Below the pieces are notes generated by a model. That model worked only from the letters and a program-made list of their open reading frames with translations, was not told where the DNA came from and made no database searches. The position numbers were made by a program, and so were the translations under genes. This document shows, in pieces, positions 62,700 to 64,000 of a stretch of 64,000 bases of DNA. The stretch comes from Marifrigoribacter sp965178585 (lineage in GTDB: Bacteria; Bacteroidota; Bacteroidia; Flavobacteriales; Flavobacteriaceae). The stretch lies in NCBI GenBank assembly GCA_965178585.1, contig OZ238267.1:2666001-2730000 (forward strand). The letters run 5' to 3'. Position 1 is the first letter of the stretch. Every line of letters starts with the position of its first letter.

Positions 62700-62759
62700 A
62701 CTTAAAATCCAGTGGACAGTAATGTCCGTACGGGTTCAAGTCCCGTCTTCAGTACAAAG
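62700..62759 (+). repeat. attR: 60-bp direct repeat of the tRNA-Leu 3' end
   Basis: It is identical to 28745-28804 but lacks the 5' half of the tRNA, so it is not a functional tRNA gene. It marks the right junction of the island. Confidence 0.93.
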
Positions 62760-62784
62760 CCTTATCTTTTGATAAGGCTTTTTT
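62757..62784 (+). terminator. Displaced native terminator of tRNA-Leu
   Basis: AAGCCTTATC / GATAAGGCTT (62757-62766, 62771-62780) with a TTTT loop and a T-run stands directly after attR. Before integration it followed tRNA-Leu. Confidence 0.85.
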
Positions 62785-62866
62785 GTTTTATTAATTAAGG
62801 TTAAAAAGCAATAAATAGCCAATTGAATTATTCAACAACTTTAGGTAAATGAACTTAAGTGTTGAA

Positions 62867-62894
62867 TTGTAAAACGAATTTAACCGTACCTTTG
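62867..62894 (+). promoter_or_regulatory. Promoter of the ygiQ gene
   Basis: TTG (62867-62869), 17 bases, TACCTTTG (62887-62894) matches the consensus, 8 bases before the start codon. Confidence 0.55.
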
Positions 62895-62901
62895 CACTCT
62901 T

Positions 62902-64000
62902 ATGCAGATCAACAAGCTTTCAGATTGGTTACCAACAACTAACAAAGAAGTAAAAATTCGAGGTTGGGAAGAATTAGATGTTATTCTATTTAGCGGAGAT
63001 GCTTATGTGGATCACCCTTCATTTGGACCCGCAGTTATTGGTCGTATTTTAGAAAGTTATGGATTAAAAGTAGCTATTGTTCCGCAACCAAGTGTGAACG
63101 ATGATTTGCAAGATTTCACAAAGCTGGGAACGCCAAAATTATTTTTCGGTGTTACCGGTGGCTGCATGGATCCAATGGTAAGTAATTATACGGCAAGTAA
63201 AAAACGAAGAGATAAAGATGCATATACACCAAATGGCGACAAAGGGTTTCGGCCCGATTATGCCACATCTGTATATTCAAAAATCTTAAAAGATAAATTC
63301 CCTGAAGTTCCTGTTTTAATAGGAGGCATTGAAGCTTCTCTACGTCGCGTAACGCACTACGACTATTGGAGTGACCAACTAATGCCAAGTATTTTAGAAA
63401 CTTCTAAAGCAGATATGCTGGTTTATGGAATGGGAGAACAACCTTTACGAGAAGTTGTTAAGCTGTTACAAAAAGGTGTGCCCTTTTCAAGTTTAAATAC
63501 TATAAAGCAAACCGCTTTTTTTGTCAATAAAGGTGAAACTATCCCTAAAAACAAAAATTGGGACGATGTTGAAATTTACTCACATGAGATTTGCTTAAAG
63601 AATAAGAAAAAGTTTGCCTCTAACTTTAAAGTTATAGAGCAAGAATCTAATAAACCTAAAGCAAAACGAATTTTTCAAGGAATAAAAGACAAAACATTGG
63701 TGATAAACCCTCCATATCCAACCATGTTAGAAAAGGAAATTGACGCATCTTTTGATTTGCCTTACACACGTTTACCACATCCAAAATACAACAAGCGTGG
63801 TCCCATTCCTGCGTTTGAAATGATTAAGTTTTCTATAAATATACATCGAGGTTGTTTTGGTGGTTGTAGTTTTTGTACCATTTCGGCACATCAAGGAAAA
63901 TTTATTGCAAGCCGAAGTGAAGAATCTATTTTAAAGGAAGTTGATAAAGTGGCCAACATGCCAGATTTTAAAGGCTATTTGTCAGATATTGGAGGACCTT
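62902..64000 (+). CDS. ygiQ: YgiQ-family radical SAM protein (partial, C-terminus outside window)
   Basis: About 366 codons are visible. It begins with the YgiQ N-terminal domain (KLSDWLPTTNKEVKIRGWEELDVILFSGDAYVDHPSFGPAVIGR, VLIGGIEASLRRVTHYDYWSD) and reaches the radical SAM motif NIHRGCFGGCSFCTISAHQGK with the C-x3-C-x2-C iron-sulphur ligands. YgiQ proteins are radical SAM enzymes of unknown substrate. The gene is chromosomal, just outside the island. Confidence 0.93.
   Translation, partial: MQINKLSDWLPTTNKEVKIRGWEELDVILFSGDAYVDHPSFGPAVIGRILESYGLKVAIVPQPSVNDDLQDFTKLGTPKLFFGVTGGCMDPMVSNYTASKKRRDKDAYTPNGDKGFRPDYATSVYSKILKDKFPEVPVLIGGIEASLRRVTHYDYWSDQLMPSILETSKADMLVYGMGEQPLREVVKLLQKGVPFSSLNTIKQTAFFVNKGETIPKNKNWDDVEIYSHEICLKNKKKFASNFKVIEQESNKPKAKRIFQGIKDKTLVINPPYPTMLEKEIDASFDLPYTRLPHPKYNKRGPIPAFEMIKFSINIHRGCFGGCSFCTISAHQGKFIASRSEESILKEVDKVANMPDFKGYLSDIGGP

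Larger units (their letters stand above)
28745..62759. mobile_element. Integrative genomic island carrying an exopolysaccharide locus
   Basis: A perfect 60-bp direct repeat (28745-28804 and 62700-62759) covering the anticodon loop to the 3' end of tRNA-Leu bounds the segment. A tyrosine recombinase gene lies directly inside the left end, and paired GTACCCTAGA sites lie about 80 bp inside each repeat. The unit from repeat to repeat is 33,955 bp. The contents are a complete Wzx/Wzy-type polysaccharide pathway and a two-component system. No relaxase, type IV secretion or replication gene is seen, so it is integrative but not self-transmissible on this evidence. Confidence 0.92.

Noticed and set aside
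62700..62759. Second tRNA-Leu gene
   Set aside because: Only the 3' part is present and the 5' half is missing; it is the attR repeat.
28745..62759. Integrative conjugative element
   Set aside because: No relaxase, coupling protein, Tra or replication gene is seen in the interval.
63152..63388. Minus-strand frame of 78 codons
   Set aside because: It lies antisense inside the radical SAM gene and has no family feature.

Overview
The window is AT-rich chromosomal DNA from a member of the Flavobacteriaceae (Bacteroidetes). Signs of this are a GLPGLI-family secreted protein, a type IX secretion (T9SS) sorting domain, DUF5686 and TonB-type envelope proteins, TTG/TAnnTTTG promoters, a NusG paralogue of the UpxY type in a polysaccharide locus, and weak or absent Shine-Dalgarno sequences.

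Region 1 (1-28.7 kb) is core chromosome. It starts with a GLPGLI gene cut by the window edge, an acyl-ACP desaturase and an OmpR-type two-component system. Two promoters here share a 10-bp-periodic GTTAAC operator. Then come a deoxynucleoside kinase, a T9SS-secreted repeat protein, a membrane pyrophosphatase fused to a YceI domain beside a soluble pyrophosphatase, a DUF5686 protein, the pyruvate dehydrogenase E1 beta subunit, etfBA, a bifunctional nuclease, a CNT nucleoside transporter, thyA and folA with two small envelope genes between them, a fructosamine-kinase-like gene, fabD, galE, a DegT aminotransferase, waaA and an autocleavable S24 repressor. The region ends with a small lipoprotein, a membrane protein and the tandem genes tRNA-Gly(GCC) and tRNA-Leu(UAA).

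Region 2 (28.75-62.76 kb) is a genomic island of about 34 kb integrated into tRNA-Leu. A perfect 60-bp direct repeat of the tRNA 3' part bounds it, and a tyrosine recombinase lies just inside the left end. Paired 12-bp repeats that look like integrase arm sites lie 80 bp inside each att core, and a double-hairpin element occurs near both ends. The cargo is a complete Wzx/Wzy-type exopolysaccharide or capsule locus, nearly all on the minus strand. It encodes a UpxY-like antiterminator, dTDP-sugar enzymes (rfbBAC), an aminotransferase and acetyltransferase for an N-acylamino sugar, CDP-sugar enzymes (rfbFG plus reductase and cupin), flippase, polymerase, several glycosyltransferases, two kinase-like proteins, a WecA-type initiating transferase, and Wza and Wzc exporters. 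A LuxR-type two-component pair lies at the right end; its kinase carries an in-frame stop just before the expected C-terminus. No relaxase, conjugation or replication genes are visible.

Region 3 (62.76-64 kb) returns to chromosome: the displaced tRNA-Leu terminator and a YgiQ-type radical SAM gene that runs off the window.

The main message is a whole cell-surface polysaccharide pathway packaged as a site-specific integrative element, with scars (a wzc-tail remnant, an internal island-end copy, a duplicated leader flanking upxY, a very AT-rich sub-block) suggesting repeated exchange of surface-glycan modules at this tRNA.
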